Shown here: one piece after another, positions 24,597-34,272 of the stretch
Numbering within the stretch: the stretch's first letter is position 1
How the letters are laid out: each line of letters opens with the position of its first letter
From: Novosphingobium sp. B1
GTDB lineage: Bacteria > Pseudomonadota > Alphaproteobacteria > Sphingomonadales > Sphingomonadaceae
Length of the DNA stretch: 64,000 bases
Direction: 5' to 3'
Assembly (NCBI RefSeq): GCF_900176395.1
Contig: NZ_FWXL01000002.1
Coordinates: forward strand, 1-64,000
Position numbers and translations under genes: made by a program
Notes under the pieces: generated by a model
Seen by the model: the letters and a program-made list of their open reading frames with translations, nothing else
The model's database searches: none
Told to the model about the DNA's origin: nothing

Positions 24597-26612
24597 ATGA
24601 CAAATGCATCATCCATGTTTTCGGGCGAGCTGGTCGCGCCCGCCATCGGCGGCGCCTTCCGGAAGCTTGATCCGAGGAAACTCGTGCGCAACCCGGTGCT
24701 GTGCACCACGGCTGTCGTCGCCGTTCTGCTCACGCTGCTGCTGGCGATCGGGGCCGAGCCGCTGCCATTCGGCTTTCAGGCACAGCTGATTGCCTGGCTG
24801 TGGCTGACCGTGCTGTTCGGCACCTTTGCCGAAGCTTTGGCCGAAGGGCGCGGCCGGGCACAGGCCGCCTCGCTGCGCGCCACCAAAAGCGACCTCACCG
24901 CACGCCTGCCCGATGGCCGCACCGTGCCGGCATCGCAATTGAGGCGCGGTGACGAGGTGATTGTAGAAACCGGTGACCTGATCCCGGCCGATGGCGAGGT
25001 CATCGCTGGCGTCGCCTCGGTCAATGAAGCGGCAATCACCGGGGAGAGCGCTCCGGTAATCCGCGAGGCCGGCGGCGACCGTTCAGCCGTTACCGCCGGC
25101 ACGCGCGTCATCTCGGACTCGATCCGCGTGCGCGTGACGCAAGAGCCGGGTCAGGGATTCCTCGACCGCATGATCGCGTTGGTCGAAGGCGCCGAGCGCC
25201 AGAAGACGCCCAACGAGATCGCGCTGACGATCCTGCTGGTGGGCCTGACGATCATCTTCCTGATCGCCGTTGCCACGATCCCGGCCTTTGCCACTTACGC
25301 TGGTGGCAGCATTCCCGTGGCGATCCTCGCCGCGCTGCTGATCACGCTGATCCCGACGACCATCGCCGCGCTGCTTTCGGCAATCGGCATTGCCGGGATG
25401 GACCGCCTTGTCCGCTTCAACGTGCTGGCGAAATCGGGGCGTGCGGTGGAGGCCGCGGGCGACGTCGATGTGCTGCTGCTCGACAAGACCGGCACAATTA
25501 CCATTGGTGACCGCGCCGCCAGTGAATTGCGTCCGGTCAGCGGCGTGGCCGTGGCGACCCTCGCGCATGCGGCAATGCTCGCCAGCCTCGCAGACGAAAC
25601 GCCCGAAGGCCGCTCAATCGTGGTGCTGGCGCGCGAAAAGTTCGGCCAGCAAGCGGACAGATTGCCAGTCGAAGCTGAAGTCATCCCCTTCACCGCCCAG
25701 ACTCGCATCTCGGGCGTGCGCACTTCTGCTGGATTGGTGCAGAAGGGCGCGGTCGACGCGATCCTGCGCGCCAATCCGGAAGCGGCGACAGGCACTGCAG
25801 CGGCGGAACTGCGCCGTCTATCAGAAGACATCGCCCGCACGGGGCAGACTCCGCTGGCCGTGGCACAGGACGGACGCCTGCTGGGCGTTATCGCGCTAAA
25901 GGACGTGATCAAGCACGGCGTGCGCGAGCGCTTCGGCGAACTTCGCCGCATGGGCATCCGCACGGTGATGATCACCGGCGACAACCCGCTGACCGCTGCC
26001 GCCATCGCCGCCGAGGCCGGGGTCGACGATTTCCTTGCCGAAGCCACGCCCGAAGACAAGCTGGCGCTGATCCGCAAGGAACAGCAAGGCGGCAAGCTGG
26101 TGGCGATGTGTGGCGATGGCACCAACGATGCGCCCGCGCTTGCCCAGGCCGACGTCGGCGTTGCCATGAACACGGGCACGCAGGCCGCACGCGAGGCCGG
26201 AAACATGGTCGATCTCGACAGCGATCCGACCAAGCTCATCGAGATCGTCGGCCTCGGCAAGCAGTTGCTGATGACGCGCGGTGCGCTCACCACCTTCTCG
26301 GTCGCCAACGACGTTGCCAAGTACTTTGCCATTATTCCGGCGATGTTTGTCGCGCTCTATCCGGGTCTTGGCGTGCTCAATGTCATGGGACTTGCATCGC
26401 CCGAAAGCGCAATCCTTTCAGCGATCATCTTCAATGCGCTGATCATCCCTGCGCTCGTGCCGCTGGCGCTCAGGGGCGTGGCCTACAAGCCCATGGGGGC
26501 AGGCCCGCTGCTGGCGCGCAACCTTGCGGTCTATGGCCTTGGCGGCCTGATCGCACCCTTCATTGGCATCAAGGCAATCGATCTTGCCATTGCCGGTCTC
26601 CACCTCGTTTGA
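24597..26612 (+). CDS. kdpB: KdpB, P-type ATPase subunit
   Basis: 671 residues. P-type ATPase motifs: the phosphorylation site DKTGTIT with Asp296, TGES in the actuator domain ([15 protein letters not shown]), and the hinge [18 protein letters not shown]. It hydrolyses ATP to drive high-affinity K+ uptake through KdpA. It starts 12 bp after kdpA. Confidence 0.97.
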   Translation: MTNASSMFSGELVAPAIGGAFRKLDPRKLVRNPVLCTTAVVAVLLTLLLAIGAEPLPFGFQAQLIAWLWLTVLFGTFAEALAEGRGRAQAASLRATKSDLTARLPDGRTVPASQLRRGDEVIVETGDLIPADGEVIAGVASVNEAAITGESAPVIREAGGDRSAVTAGTRVISDSIRVRVTQEPGQGFLDRMIALVEGAERQKTPNEIALTILLVGLTIIFLIAVATIPAFATYAGGSIPVAILAALLITLIPTTIAALLSAIGIAGMDRLVRFNVLAKSGRAVEAAGDVDVLLLDKTGTITIGDRAASELRPVSGVAVATLAHAAMLASLADETPEGRSIVVLAREKFGQQADRLPVEAEVIPFTAQTRISGVRTSAGLVQKGAVDAILRANPEAATGTAAAELRRLSEDIARTGQTPLAVAQDGRLLGVIALKDVIKHGVRERFGELRRMGIRTVMITGDNPLTAAAIAAEAGVDDFLAEATPEDKLALIRKEQQGGKLVAMCGDGTNDAPALAQADVGVAMNTGTQAAREAGNMVDLDSDPTKLIEIVGLGKQLLMTRGALTTFSVANDVAKYFAIIPAMFVALYPGLGVLNVMGLASPESAILSAIIFNALIIPALVPLALRGVAYKPMGAGPLLARNLAVYGLGGLIAPFIGIKAIDLAIAGLHLV

Positions 26613-26624
26613 GGAGCACTTTCC

Positions 26625-27221
26625 ATGCTCAAGGATCTTGCCACCGCCCTGCGCCCTGCGCTGGTCATGACCGGCCTTTTTGCCGCCCTGCTTGGGCTTG
26701 CCTATCCGCTGGCCATCACCGGCATTGCCCAGACGCTGTTCCCCGCCGCCGCCAATGGCAGCCTGATCGAGCGCAATCGCGCAGTCGTGGGTTCAACCCT
26801 GATCGGCCAGGCGTTCACCGGCACGGGCTACTTCCACCCGCGACCGTCCGCCGCAGGCAATGGCTACGACGCCACAGCCTCTTCCGGCTCCAACCTTGGC
26901 CCTGCCAGCAAGGTCCTTGCCGACCGCGTCGCGGCCGACAGCGCCACTCTCAAGACATCACCGGGAGTTTCCGTTCCGCCTGACCTGGTGACCACTTCCG
27001 CCTCGGGGCTCGATCCCCATATCAGCCCCGAGGCGGCCTTTTTTCAGGTTCGCCGCGTCGCAGGTGCGCGCGCCATGACGGAAGGAAGAGTACGTGAACT
27101 GGTGGAGCGCCATGTTGAAATGCCGCTGGCTGGCTTCATAGGAGAGCCGCGCGTGAACGTGCTCGAACTCAATCTCGCACTCGACACGATGGCCCCATTG
27201 CGCGCAAACGGGAGCCGATGA
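26625..27221 (+). CDS. kdpC: KdpC subunit of the K+-ATPase
   Basis: 198 residues. An N-terminal transmembrane helix ([18 protein letters not shown]) is followed by the periplasmic domain with the conserved [29 protein letters not shown] and [11 protein letters not shown]. It acts as a catalytic chaperone for KdpB. It overlaps kdpD by four bases (ATGA), so the ATPase and sensor genes are translationally coupled. Confidence 0.96.
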   Translation: MLKDLATALRPALVMTGLFAALLGLAYPLAITGIAQTLFPAAANGSLIERNRAVVGSTLIGQAFTGTGYFHPRPSAAGNGYDATASSGSNLGPASKVLADRVAADSATLKTSPGVSVPPDLVTTSASGLDPHISPEAAFFQVRRVAGARAMTEGRVRELVERHVEMPLAGFIGEPRVNVLELNLALDTMAPLRANGSR

Positions 27222-29875
27222 CCCCGCCACGCCCCGATCCAGACGCCCTGCTGCGTGCCGCCACGCGTGAGGGAAAGGGCCGCCTCAAGGTTTTCCTTGG
27301 GGCGGCGCCCGGCGTCGGCAAGACATTCGAGATGCTGCTCGAAGGTACGGCGCGCAAACGCGCGGGGACGGACGTGGTGATCGGCGTCGTCGAAACCCAT
27401 GGCCGCCGTGAAACCGCAGAGCACGTCCAGGGCTTCGAGATCATCCCGCGCCGCCGCGTGAACTACCAGGGGCATGTGCTCGAAGAGATGGACATCGACG
27501 CCATCATCGCCCGGCGCCCTGCCCTCGTGCTGGTCGACGAACTTGCTCATACTAACGCGCCGGGCTGTCGTCATGACAAGCGCTACCAGGATATCGAGGA
27601 ACTGCTCGATGCCGGCATCGACGTCTATTCGACGCTGAACATCCAGCACCTCGAAAGCCTCAATGATCTGGTTGCCTCTTTCACCAAGGTCCGGGTGCGC
27701 GAGACCTTGCCTGACCGCGTGCTGGACGACGCCGAAATCGAGATCGTCGACATTCCGCCCGACGAGTTGATCGAACGGCTTCGGCAAGGCAAGGTCTACG
27801 TTCCCGACGAGGCCGCTCGCGCTCTAAGCAGCTTCTTTTCCAAGTCGAACCTTTCGGCCTTGCGCGAACTTGCCTTGCGCCGGGCAGCGCAGGCGATTGA
27901 CGCGCAGATGCTCGACTACATGCGCGCCAATGCAGTAGGCGGGGTCTGGGCAGTCAACGATCGGCTTGTCGTTGCAATTAGCGAGCAGGCCGGTGCTGCT
28001 GAACTGGTCAGGGCCGCCAAGCGCCTGGCCGATGCCTTGCGCGCCCCATGGACTGCCGTCCATATAGAGACCCCGCGCAGCGCCCGCTTCAGCACGGACG
28101 ATAACACCCGCCTTGCCGAGACCATGCACCTTGCCGCGCAGCTCGGCGCGCAGGTGGCAACGGTACCTGCGACCAGCGTCATCGAGGGGCTGAAGGCGTT
28201 CGCCAACGCCTCGCAAGCTACGCAGCTGATCGTCGGAAAGACTGCCCGCTCGCGGTGGTTCGAACTTCGCCACGGCTCGGTGGTTGACCGACTGGTGCGT
28301 GAAGCCCCAGGCCTTGCGGTCCATGTACTACCGCTAGAAGCAGGGCTGGCGAGAGCTGGTCTGCCCCAACAGCGCGCGGCAAGACCATGGGGATCTCCCG
28401 CTGGTTATGCCGTCTCCATGTTGCTGGTCCTGCTTGTCAGCCTTGTCGGGGCAGCCGTGTTCGAACGCGGCAATATTGCCAATATCGGCTTTCTCTTCCT
28501 GATTCCGGTCATGGTCGCGGCTACGCGCTATGGACTTCGCACCGGCATCGTCACGGGCCTTGCTTCGTCGCTCGCCTACAATTTCTTCTTCATTCCGCCC
28601 ACCCACACCTTCACGATCGAAGACCCGCAGAACATTCTGACGGTACTCGTCCTTCTTAGCGTTGCCACTGTCAGCAGCCAGTTGGCTTCTCGCGTGCGCG
28701 AACAGGCGCTGCTTTCGCAGGCAAGCTCTGAACAGAACAGCGCACTTGCAGGATTTGCCGGAAGACTGACCGGGATCAGCACGACGGACGAACTGGCGCA
28801 AGTCGTCTGCACCGAAATTGCCCGCATTCTTGACGGCAATACCATCGTGCTGTTTCCCCAAAGCGAGCGCCTCGAAATTCGCGCGGCATGCCCCGCTGGC
28901 GCGAAGCTGGAGACGCTCGATGAAGCGGCAGCGCAATGGGCACGAGACAATATCAAGCCCGCCGGGCGCGGATCGGACACGCTTACCGCGTCGGAATGGT
29001 TGTTCATGCCCGTGGGCAAGACCGATCAAGTGATGGCAGTGTTCGGCCTGTCACGCTCGGATGCGCAGGCGCCGGTGCGGGCAGACCAGCTTCCTTTGCT
29101 GCTGAGTTTGCTCGATCAGGCCGGCCTTGCTCTTGGTCGTATCGCGCTCGAAGATGAAATGGCGGCGCTGTCGCACGTGCGCGAGCGGGACCGCCTGCGG
29201 CACGCCCTGCTCTCCTCCGTCAGCCACGATCTGCGCACGCCCTTGACCACGATCCTGGGATCCTTGGGCGAACTGCGCGCCACCTCCCCTGAACAGGAAG
29301 CCATGCTTTCGGCAACACGCGCCGAGGCCGATCGCCTGCACCGCTTCGTCGGCAACCTGCTGGACATGGTGCGGATTGAGGCCGGCTCGCTGCGCCAGAC
29401 TATCGAACCTGTCGACCTGGCTGATGCAGTCGAGAGTGCGCTTTACGATCTGGCTGCGATCCTGCGCGAGAATGTCGTCGTCCGCGACATCGCTTCGGAC
29501 CTTCCGTTTGTGCTGGTCGATCCGCAACTGTTCCATCACTGCCTGATCAACCTGATCGAGAATGCGGCGAAGTATGGCGGGCCCGGCAGTTCGCTTCGCC
29601 TGTCGGCCAGCAGCGGCGAGGACGGCGTTGTCCTGTCGATAGAGGATGAAGGGCCGGGCATTATTGCGGGACAGGAACAACGTGTGTTCGAGACCTTCAC
29701 GCGGCTCGAGGGCTCGGATCGGCAAGGCGGGACAGGCCTTGGCCTGGCGATCGTCAAGGGTTTTGCAGACGCAATGGGCCTTGCGGTGCGCGCAGCGAAC
29801 CGGGAGAAAGGCGCAGGCGCGCGTTTCACGATTTCCTTCCGGCCCGACCAGACCAGGGAGTATGTCGAGGCATGA
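27218..29875 (+). CDS. kdpD: KdpD, potassium sensor histidine kinase
   Basis: 885 residues. Domains in order: N-terminal KdpD domain with the Walker-like [13 protein letters not shown] and [12 protein letters not shown]; a universal-stress-like domain (about 235-365); four membrane helices (about 390-490); a GAF-like domain (about 510-650); HisKA with [13 protein letters not shown] (phospho-acceptor His670); and an ATPase domain ([27 protein letters not shown]). It senses K+ limitation and osmotic stress and phosphorylates KdpE. Confidence 0.97.
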   Translation: MTPPRPDPDALLRAATREGKGRLKVFLGAAPGVGKTFEMLLEGTARKRAGTDVVIGVVETHGRRETAEHVQGFEIIPRRRVNYQGHVLEEMDIDAIIARRPALVLVDELAHTNAPGCRHDKRYQDIEELLDAGIDVYSTLNIQHLESLNDLVASFTKVRVRETLPDRVLDDAEIEIVDIPPDELIERLRQGKVYVPDEAARALSSFFSKSNLSALRELALRRAAQAIDAQMLDYMRANAVGGVWAVNDRLVVAISEQAGAAELVRAAKRLADALRAPWTAVHIETPRSARFSTDDNTRLAETMHLAAQLGAQVATVPATSVIEGLKAFANASQATQLIVGKTARSRWFELRHGSVVDRLVREAPGLAVHVLPLEAGLARAGLPQQRAARPWGSPAGYAVSMLLVLLVSLVGAAVFERGNIANIGFLFLIPVMVAATRYGLRTGIVTGLASSLAYNFFFIPPTHTFTIEDPQNILTVLVLLSVATVSSQLASRVREQALLSQASSEQNSALAGFAGRLTGISTTDELAQVVCTEIARILDGNTIVLFPQSERLEIRAACPAGAKLETLDEAAAQWARDNIKPAGRGSDTLTASEWLFMPVGKTDQVMAVFGLSRSDAQAPVRADQLPLLLSLLDQAGLALGRIALEDEMAALSHVRERDRLRHALLSSVSHDLRTPLTTILGSLGELRATSPEQEAMLSATRAEADRLHRFVGNLLDMVRIEAGSLRQTIEPVDLADAVESALYDLAAILRENVVVRDIASDLPFVLVDPQLFHHCLINLIENAAKYGGPGSSLRLSASSGEDGVVLSIEDEGPGIIAGQEQRVFETFTRLEGSDRQGGTGLGLAIVKGFADAMGLAVRAANREKGAGARFTISFRPDQTREYVEA

Positions 29876-30558
29876 GTGGCCAGCACGCGGTTCTGGTGGT
29901 GGATGACGATGCGGCTATCCGCAGACTGCTTCATGCAGCTCTCAGCCGGGCCGGCCACAAGGTGACCGAGGCGGAGAACGGGCGTGCCGCCTTGAACGCC
30001 GTCCAGATCGACAAGCCTGACATTGTCCTGCTTGATCTCGGCCTGCCGGACCGGGATGGGCTGGAACTCATCCAGCTTGTCCGCAGTGCCGGTCCTGCGG
30101 TGATCGTGGTGTCCGCTCGGGATGCGACCGACCAGAAGGTTGCAGCGCTCGATCTTGGCGCAGATGACTACGTATCAAAGCCGTTCGACAGCGAGGAAGT
30201 GCTGGCCCGCATCCGCACGGCCCTTCGTCATCGACTGTCGCGTCATGCCCAGTCGGCCGTGATTTCCATCGGTGATGTCGAGATCAACCTTGCCGACCGC
30301 ATGGTGACAAAACTCGGAGAGGAGATCCACCTGACCCCGAAGGAATTCGGGCTCCTCGCCGAACTGGCAAAAGCGCCCGGCAAGGTCATAACGCATGCAC
30401 AACTGCTGCGTGCGGTCTGGGGACCGGGACACGATACCGATGTCGAATACCTGCGCGTTGCAACGCGCGGCATTCGCCGCAAGCTTGAAAGCGATCCGTC
30501 CCAGCCCAGTCTCATCCGCAATGAGCCTGGCGTAGGATACCGGTTGACCAACATTTGA
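29872..30558 (+). CDS. kdpE: KdpE, response regulator of the kdp operon
   Basis: 228 residues, overlapping kdpD by four bases. The receiver domain has DDD at 11-13, the phospho-acceptor Asp55 (VLLDLGLPD) and the KPF Lys. The C-terminal OmpR/PhoB winged helix (LTPKEFGLLAELAKAPGKVI, YLRVATRGIRRKLE) binds direct-repeat DNA. It would activate kdpFABC under low K+, possibly at the repeats near 22300. Confidence 0.96.
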   Translation: MSGQHAVLVVDDDAAIRRLLHAALSRAGHKVTEAENGRAALNAVQIDKPDIVLLDLGLPDRDGLELIQLVRSAGPAVIVVSARDATDQKVAALDLGADDYVSKPFDSEEVLARIRTALRHRLSRHAQSAVISIGDVEINLADRMVTKLGEEIHLTPKEFGLLAELAKAPGKVITHAQLLRAVWGPGHDTDVEYLRVATRGIRRKLESDPSQPSLIRNEPGVGYRLTNI

Positions 30559-30860
30559 TGGCGCGCATCTGACATCTGCCGCGATTTAGCGCACGCGGCT
30601 TGCACCGGCTTCCCAAGCTGGCCCCTGCAAACAGCGAACCTCTCCGCTCGCCATAAAATGATTTATGGTCGGTGGTTCTTTTGCTTGGCTTTCCTGATCA
30701 CCTGCCGGGCCTATCTGTCGTTGCATTCGTAGCGTGCGGCAACGCGCCATCGACGCAGGACCTTATCGGCTTGCGCGCCGTATTGGCATCTGCAGCCGCA
30801 CACTGAAGTCAGATGTCCGGGCAGCCCCCCGCCCGCCTCTCTTATGCAAGGAACAGTTTC
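30559..30860. other. 302-bp region between kdpE and the DJ-1-like gene
   Basis: No gene supported. It contains the palindrome at 30651-30668 and a T-rich patch after it (30675-30690), the best candidate for the promoter of the following operon. Confidence 0.45.
30651..30668 (+). promoter_or_regulatory. Palindrome CCATAAA-N4-TTTATGG, candidate operator
   Basis: Perfect 7-bp arms with the spacer ATGA, about 190 bp upstream of the DJ-1-like start, in an AT-rich island within high-GC sequence. Symmetry of this kind fits a dimeric repressor of the detoxification operon, but no regulator gene is adjacent. Confidence 0.4.
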
Positions 30861-31556
30861 ATGACCCGCATTCTCATGATTGCCACTTCGGCCGATCGCA
30901 TGATCCCCGGTACCGAGCCGACCGGCGTATGGCTCGAGGAACTGACCACCCCATACTACGCCTTTATCGATGCCGGGGCCGACGTCACGCTTGCTTCGAT
31001 CAAGGGTGGGGCAATCCCGGTCGACGAACGCAGCGTCAATTCCGATGGCGAAAACGACGCCTCTGTCGAACGGTATCTCAAGGACGAGACGCTCAAGAGC
31101 GCGGTTGCCGACACGCCGTCTTTCGCCAGCCTGGATACGACCTCGTTCGATGCGGTCTTTTTGCCCGGCGGCCATGGCACGATGTTCGACTATCCCGGCA
31201 GTGAAGAACTTGCCCGGCTGGTAGAACGCTTCGATCGCGAAGGCCGCATCGTGGCTGCCGTCTGCCATGGGCCTGCCGGCCTCGTCTCTGCGAAGAAGCC
31301 CGATGGCACGCCGTTTGTGGAAGGTCGCCGCGTTGCCGCTTTCACGGACAGTGAAGAACGCGCTGTAGGGCTGGATCAGGCTGTTCCGTTCCTGCTCGAA
31401 ACCCGCATGAAGGACCTGGGTGCAATCCACGAGGCCGGCCCGGACTTCCAGCCCTTCGCCTTGCGCGACGGCAATCTGGTCACCGGTCAGAACCCGGCCT
31501 CGGCCACGCGTACCGCCGAACTCGTCCTCGAAGCTCTCGACGCAAAGGGTGCCTGA
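30861..31556 (+). CDS. DJ-1/PfpI-family protein (Hsp31-like)
   Basis: 231 residues from the ATG at 30861 (AAGGAA upstream). A class I glutamine-amidotransferase-like fold with the nucleophile in AAVCHGPAGL (Cys135-His136), an upstream Glu in GVWLEELTTPYYAF (matching the Hsp31/HchA Glu), and FLPGGHGTMFDYP. Hsp31-type enzymes convert methylglyoxal to lactate without glutathione or repair glycated proteins. It heads an operon with a glyoxalase and an old yellow enzyme, which fits reactive-carbonyl detoxification. Confidence 0.85.
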   Translation: MTRILMIATSADRMIPGTEPTGVWLEELTTPYYAFIDAGADVTLASIKGGAIPVDERSVNSDGENDASVERYLKDETLKSAVADTPSFASLDTTSFDAVFLPGGHGTMFDYPGSEELARLVERFDREGRIVAAVCHGPAGLVSAKKPDGTPFVEGRRVAAFTDSEERAVGLDQAVPFLLETRMKDLGAIHEAGPDFQPFALRDGNLVTGQNPASATRTAELVLEALDAKGA

Positions 31557-31558
31557 TC

Positions 31559-32014
31559 ATGCATTATCTGCACACTATGCTCCGAGTGACCGATCCCGAG
31601 GCGTCGGTCCGCTTCTTCGAACTGCTGGGTCTCAAGGAGACCCGGCGGCTAGAGAGCGAACGCGGGCGCTACACGCTCATCTTCCTGGCCGCCGACAAGG
31701 ACTTTTGCGGCCAAGGCCAGCCAGGCAAGGCGGAGGTCGAGCTTACGTGGAACTGGCCGCCGGAAGACGGCAGCGCGCCTGAAAACTACACCGGTGGTCG
31801 AAACTTCGGCCACCTCGCTTACCGGGTCGAGGATATCTACGAAACCTGCGCCCGGCTGAAGGCCGGCGGCGTGACGATCAATCGCCCGCCGCGCGATGGC
31901 CACATGGCGTTCGTGCGCTCACCCGATGGGATCTCGATCGAACTGCTGCAGATGGGCGAACACAAGGCGCCGCAAGAACCGTGGGCCTCGATGCCGAACG
32001 TTGGAGAATGGTAA
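31559..32014 (+). CDS. Glyoxalase I-like protein (lactoylglutathione lyase family)
   Basis: 151 residues, starting two bases after the DJ-1-like stop. All four metal ligands of GloA appear: His5 (YLHTMLRV), Glu in VELTWNW, His in NFGHLAYRVEDI and Glu in ISIELLQMG. The NYTGGRNFGHLAY segment is typical of glyoxalase I. It would isomerise the methylglyoxal-glutathione hemithioacetal. It overlaps the following OYE gene by one base (TAATG). Confidence 0.88.
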   Translation: MHYLHTMLRVTDPEASVRFFELLGLKETRRLESERGRYTLIFLAADKDFCGQGQPGKAEVELTWNWPPEDGSAPENYTGGRNFGHLAYRVEDIYETCARLKAGGVTINRPPRDGHMAFVRSPDGISIELLQMGEHKAPQEPWASMPNVGEW

Positions 32015-33120
32015 TGGCCAAGCTTTTCGAGCAAATCGATGTTGGCGGCCTGTCGCTCGCCAATCGCATCGTCATCGCACCGATGTGCCAATATTCGGCC
32101 GAAGACGGCGCAATGACCGACTGGCATCTCATTCATCTCGGCCAGCTCGCCTTGTCCGGCGCAGCGGCACTGACGATCGAAGCCACCGCCGTAAGTCCGG
32201 AAGGGCGGATCAGCTATGGTGACGTCGGGCTTTATGACGATCGTACCGAAGCGGCAATGCAACGCGTCATCGACGGCGTGCGGCGCTGGTCGGACATGCC
32301 GCTCATCATTCAGCTCGCCCATGCCGGTCGCAAGGCCAGTACGGCCAAGCCGTGGCATGGCGGCGCACAGATCGCTCCCACTGCACCCAATGGGTGGCAA
32401 ACGGTCGCGCCCAGTGCCCTGCCATTTGAATCCCACGAAAACGCGCCGATCGCGCTGGACCGAGCCGGCCTTGATGACATCCGCAAGGCTTTCGTCGACG
32501 CCGCCCGCCGCGCTGATCGGGTCGGGCTAGACGCCATCCAGATTCACGCAGCGCACGGCTATCTTCTTCACGAATTTCTTTCGCCTCTCTCCAACCGGCG
32601 CGAGGACGAATACGGGGGCAGCCTTGAAAATCGCATGCGCTTCCCGCTTGAGGTGTTCGATGCCGTTCGCGCGGCTTTTTCACCGGACAAGGCGGTTACC
32701 GTCCGCGTTTCGGGCACGGATTGGGTGGAAGGCGGATGGACCGTTGAAGAAACTGCAATCCTTGCGGCAGAGCTGGAAGCACGCGGCTGTGCCGCGATCC
32801 ACGTTTCCAGCGGGGGGCTCGACCCGCGCCAGACGATCCCGGTTGGCCCTTCCTATCAGGTCCCCTTGGCCAACAAGGTCAAGCAGGCTGTTTCCATTCC
32901 GGTCATAGCGGTCGGACTGATAACCGATCCGCATCAGGCAGAAGCGATCCTGCAAGCTGGCGAGGCAGATGCCATTGCCATCGCCCGCGGTGTCCTTTGG
33001 AACCCGCACTGGCCCTGGCATGCCGCTGCTGCACTGGGCGCTGCAGTCAAGGCGCCACCGCAGTACTTGCGCTCCGAGCCGCGGGGTGCCGGGCGGGTAC
33101 TTCAGGAGATGAAGCCATGA
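32014..33120 (+). CDS. Old yellow enzyme family NADH:flavin oxidoreductase (YqjM-like)
   Basis: 368 residues from the ATG at 32014. FMN-dependent TIM barrel with APMCQYSAEDG (Cys25, as in YqjM-type enzymes), QLAHAGRKAST, HAAHGYLLHEFLSPLSNRR (ligand-binding His pair) and DAIAIARGVLWNP. YqjM-type enzymes reduce the C=C bond of enones and maleimides. Next to glyoxalase and DJ-1 genes it recalls the E. coli nemA-gloA pairing. It overlaps the next gene by four bases. Confidence 0.92.
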   Translation: MAKLFEQIDVGGLSLANRIVIAPMCQYSAEDGAMTDWHLIHLGQLALSGAAALTIEATAVSPEGRISYGDVGLYDDRTEAAMQRVIDGVRRWSDMPLIIQLAHAGRKASTAKPWHGGAQIAPTAPNGWQTVAPSALPFESHENAPIALDRAGLDDIRKAFVDAARRADRVGLDAIQIHAAHGYLLHEFLSPLSNRREDEYGGSLENRMRFPLEVFDAVRAAFSPDKAVTVRVSGTDWVEGGWTVEETAILAAELEARGCAAIHVSSGGLDPRQTIPVGPSYQVPLANKVKQAVSIPVIAVGLITDPHQAEAILQAGEADAIAIARGVLWNPHWPWHAAAALGAAVKAPPQYLRSEPRGAGRVLQEMKP

Positions 33121-34259
33121 GAAAGTGGACAACGCTATTGCTTGCTGCTGCAACCATCTCGCTCGCAGCCTGCGCGACCACGCGCAGCCAGGTTCCGCTT
33201 GCCGTTGAACGAGTCGCGACTTTCCAAGGTGCGATGCCAACGGGTGTGACTGTCTCACCAAGCGGGCGCACATTCGTCAATTTCCCGCAGTGGGGCGATA
33301 ACGCACCCTTTGCTGTTGCAGAACTGATTGATGGCAAGGCGGTCGCCTATCCGGATGCTGCCACGAACCGTCCTGATCCCGCCGATCCCGCAGGCCACTT
33401 CATTTCGGTCCAGAGCGTTGTCGCGGACGGAGCCAATCGGTTGTGGGTGCTCGACACCGCCGCTCCCAGCTTTTCCCGTCCACAACCGGGCGGCGCAAAG
33501 CTTGTGGCAATCGACTTGGCAACCAACAAGATCGTGAAGACGATTGTCCTGCCCTCATCGGTGGTGCTGCCAACAACTTACCTGAATGACGTTCGCCTCG
33601 ATCTTCGCCATGGTGAGGAAGGTGTCGCCTATATCACTGACAGCTCCAATGCCGGGGTCGGCGGGATCATAGTCGTCGATATTGCCAGCGGGCGTTCAAT
33701 CCGCCGTCTGTCCAATCATCCGACCATGAACCCAGAGCCCGGCTTCTCTCCGGTAGTCGATGGCGAAGTCCTCATGAATCGCCCCGCCAGCGGTGCTGCC
33801 ACGCCGCTTGCGATCGCCAGTGACGCGATCGCGCTCAGCGCTGATGGGAGTCTGCTCTTCTACGGGCCGCTATCCGGCCGCACGCTGCACGCGGTTCCGA
33901 CTTCACTGCTGCGCGACCCGCAAACATCTGACGCCGAACTCGAGCGGGCTATCCGCGACATGGGGAAAAAGGGTGCATCGGACGGCATCGCCGAGGACGA
34001 CGCAGGGCGGATCTTTGCCGGTGATTATGAAAACAACGCGATCCGGGTTCTGGACCGCGGCAATTGGTCAACAGTCATAAGCGATCCCCGCATCAGTTGG
34101 CCCGACACGCTTTCAGTCGGAAACGACGGGTATCTCTATTTTATCGCCAACCAGCTGCATCGCCAGCCCGGCTTTCATGGCGGTGTCGATCGCCGCCAGA
34201 AGCCATACGAATTGCTTCGCATCAAGATCGGCACAAAGCCCGTCCTGCTTACGAAGTGA
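33117..34259 (+). CDS. Yellow/major-royal-jelly-like beta-propeller lipoprotein
   Basis: 380 residues, overlapping the OYE stop (ATGA). The N-terminus is a lipoprotein signal with lipobox LAAC (Cys19). The rest reads as a beta-propeller of the MRJP/Yellow family: PTGVTVSPSGRTFVNFP, ANRLWVLDTAAPS, DVRLDLRHGEEGVAYITDSS, SDAIALSADGSLLFYGPLSG and SDGIAEDDAGRIFAGDYENN. In bacteria these are often labelled L-dopachrome tautomerase-related, without proof of activity. Its coupling to detoxification enzymes suggests an outer-membrane-anchored binding protein or hydrolase for a reactive small molecule. Confidence 0.8.
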   Translation: MRKWTTLLLAAATISLAACATTRSQVPLAVERVATFQGAMPTGVTVSPSGRTFVNFPQWGDNAPFAVAELIDGKAVAYPDAATNRPDPADPAGHFISVQSVVADGANRLWVLDTAAPSFSRPQPGGAKLVAIDLATNKIVKTIVLPSSVVLPTTYLNDVRLDLRHGEEGVAYITDSSNAGVGGIIVVDIASGRSIRRLSNHPTMNPEPGFSPVVDGEVLMNRPASGAATPLAIASDAIALSADGSLLFYGPLSGRTLHAVPTSLLRDPQTSDAELERAIRDMGKKGASDGIAEDDAGRIFAGDYENNAIRVLDRGNWSTVISDPRISWPDTLSVGNDGYLYFIANQLHRQPGFHGGVDRRQKPYELLRIKIGTKPVLLTK

Positions 34260-34272
34260 TAACGGACAGGGG

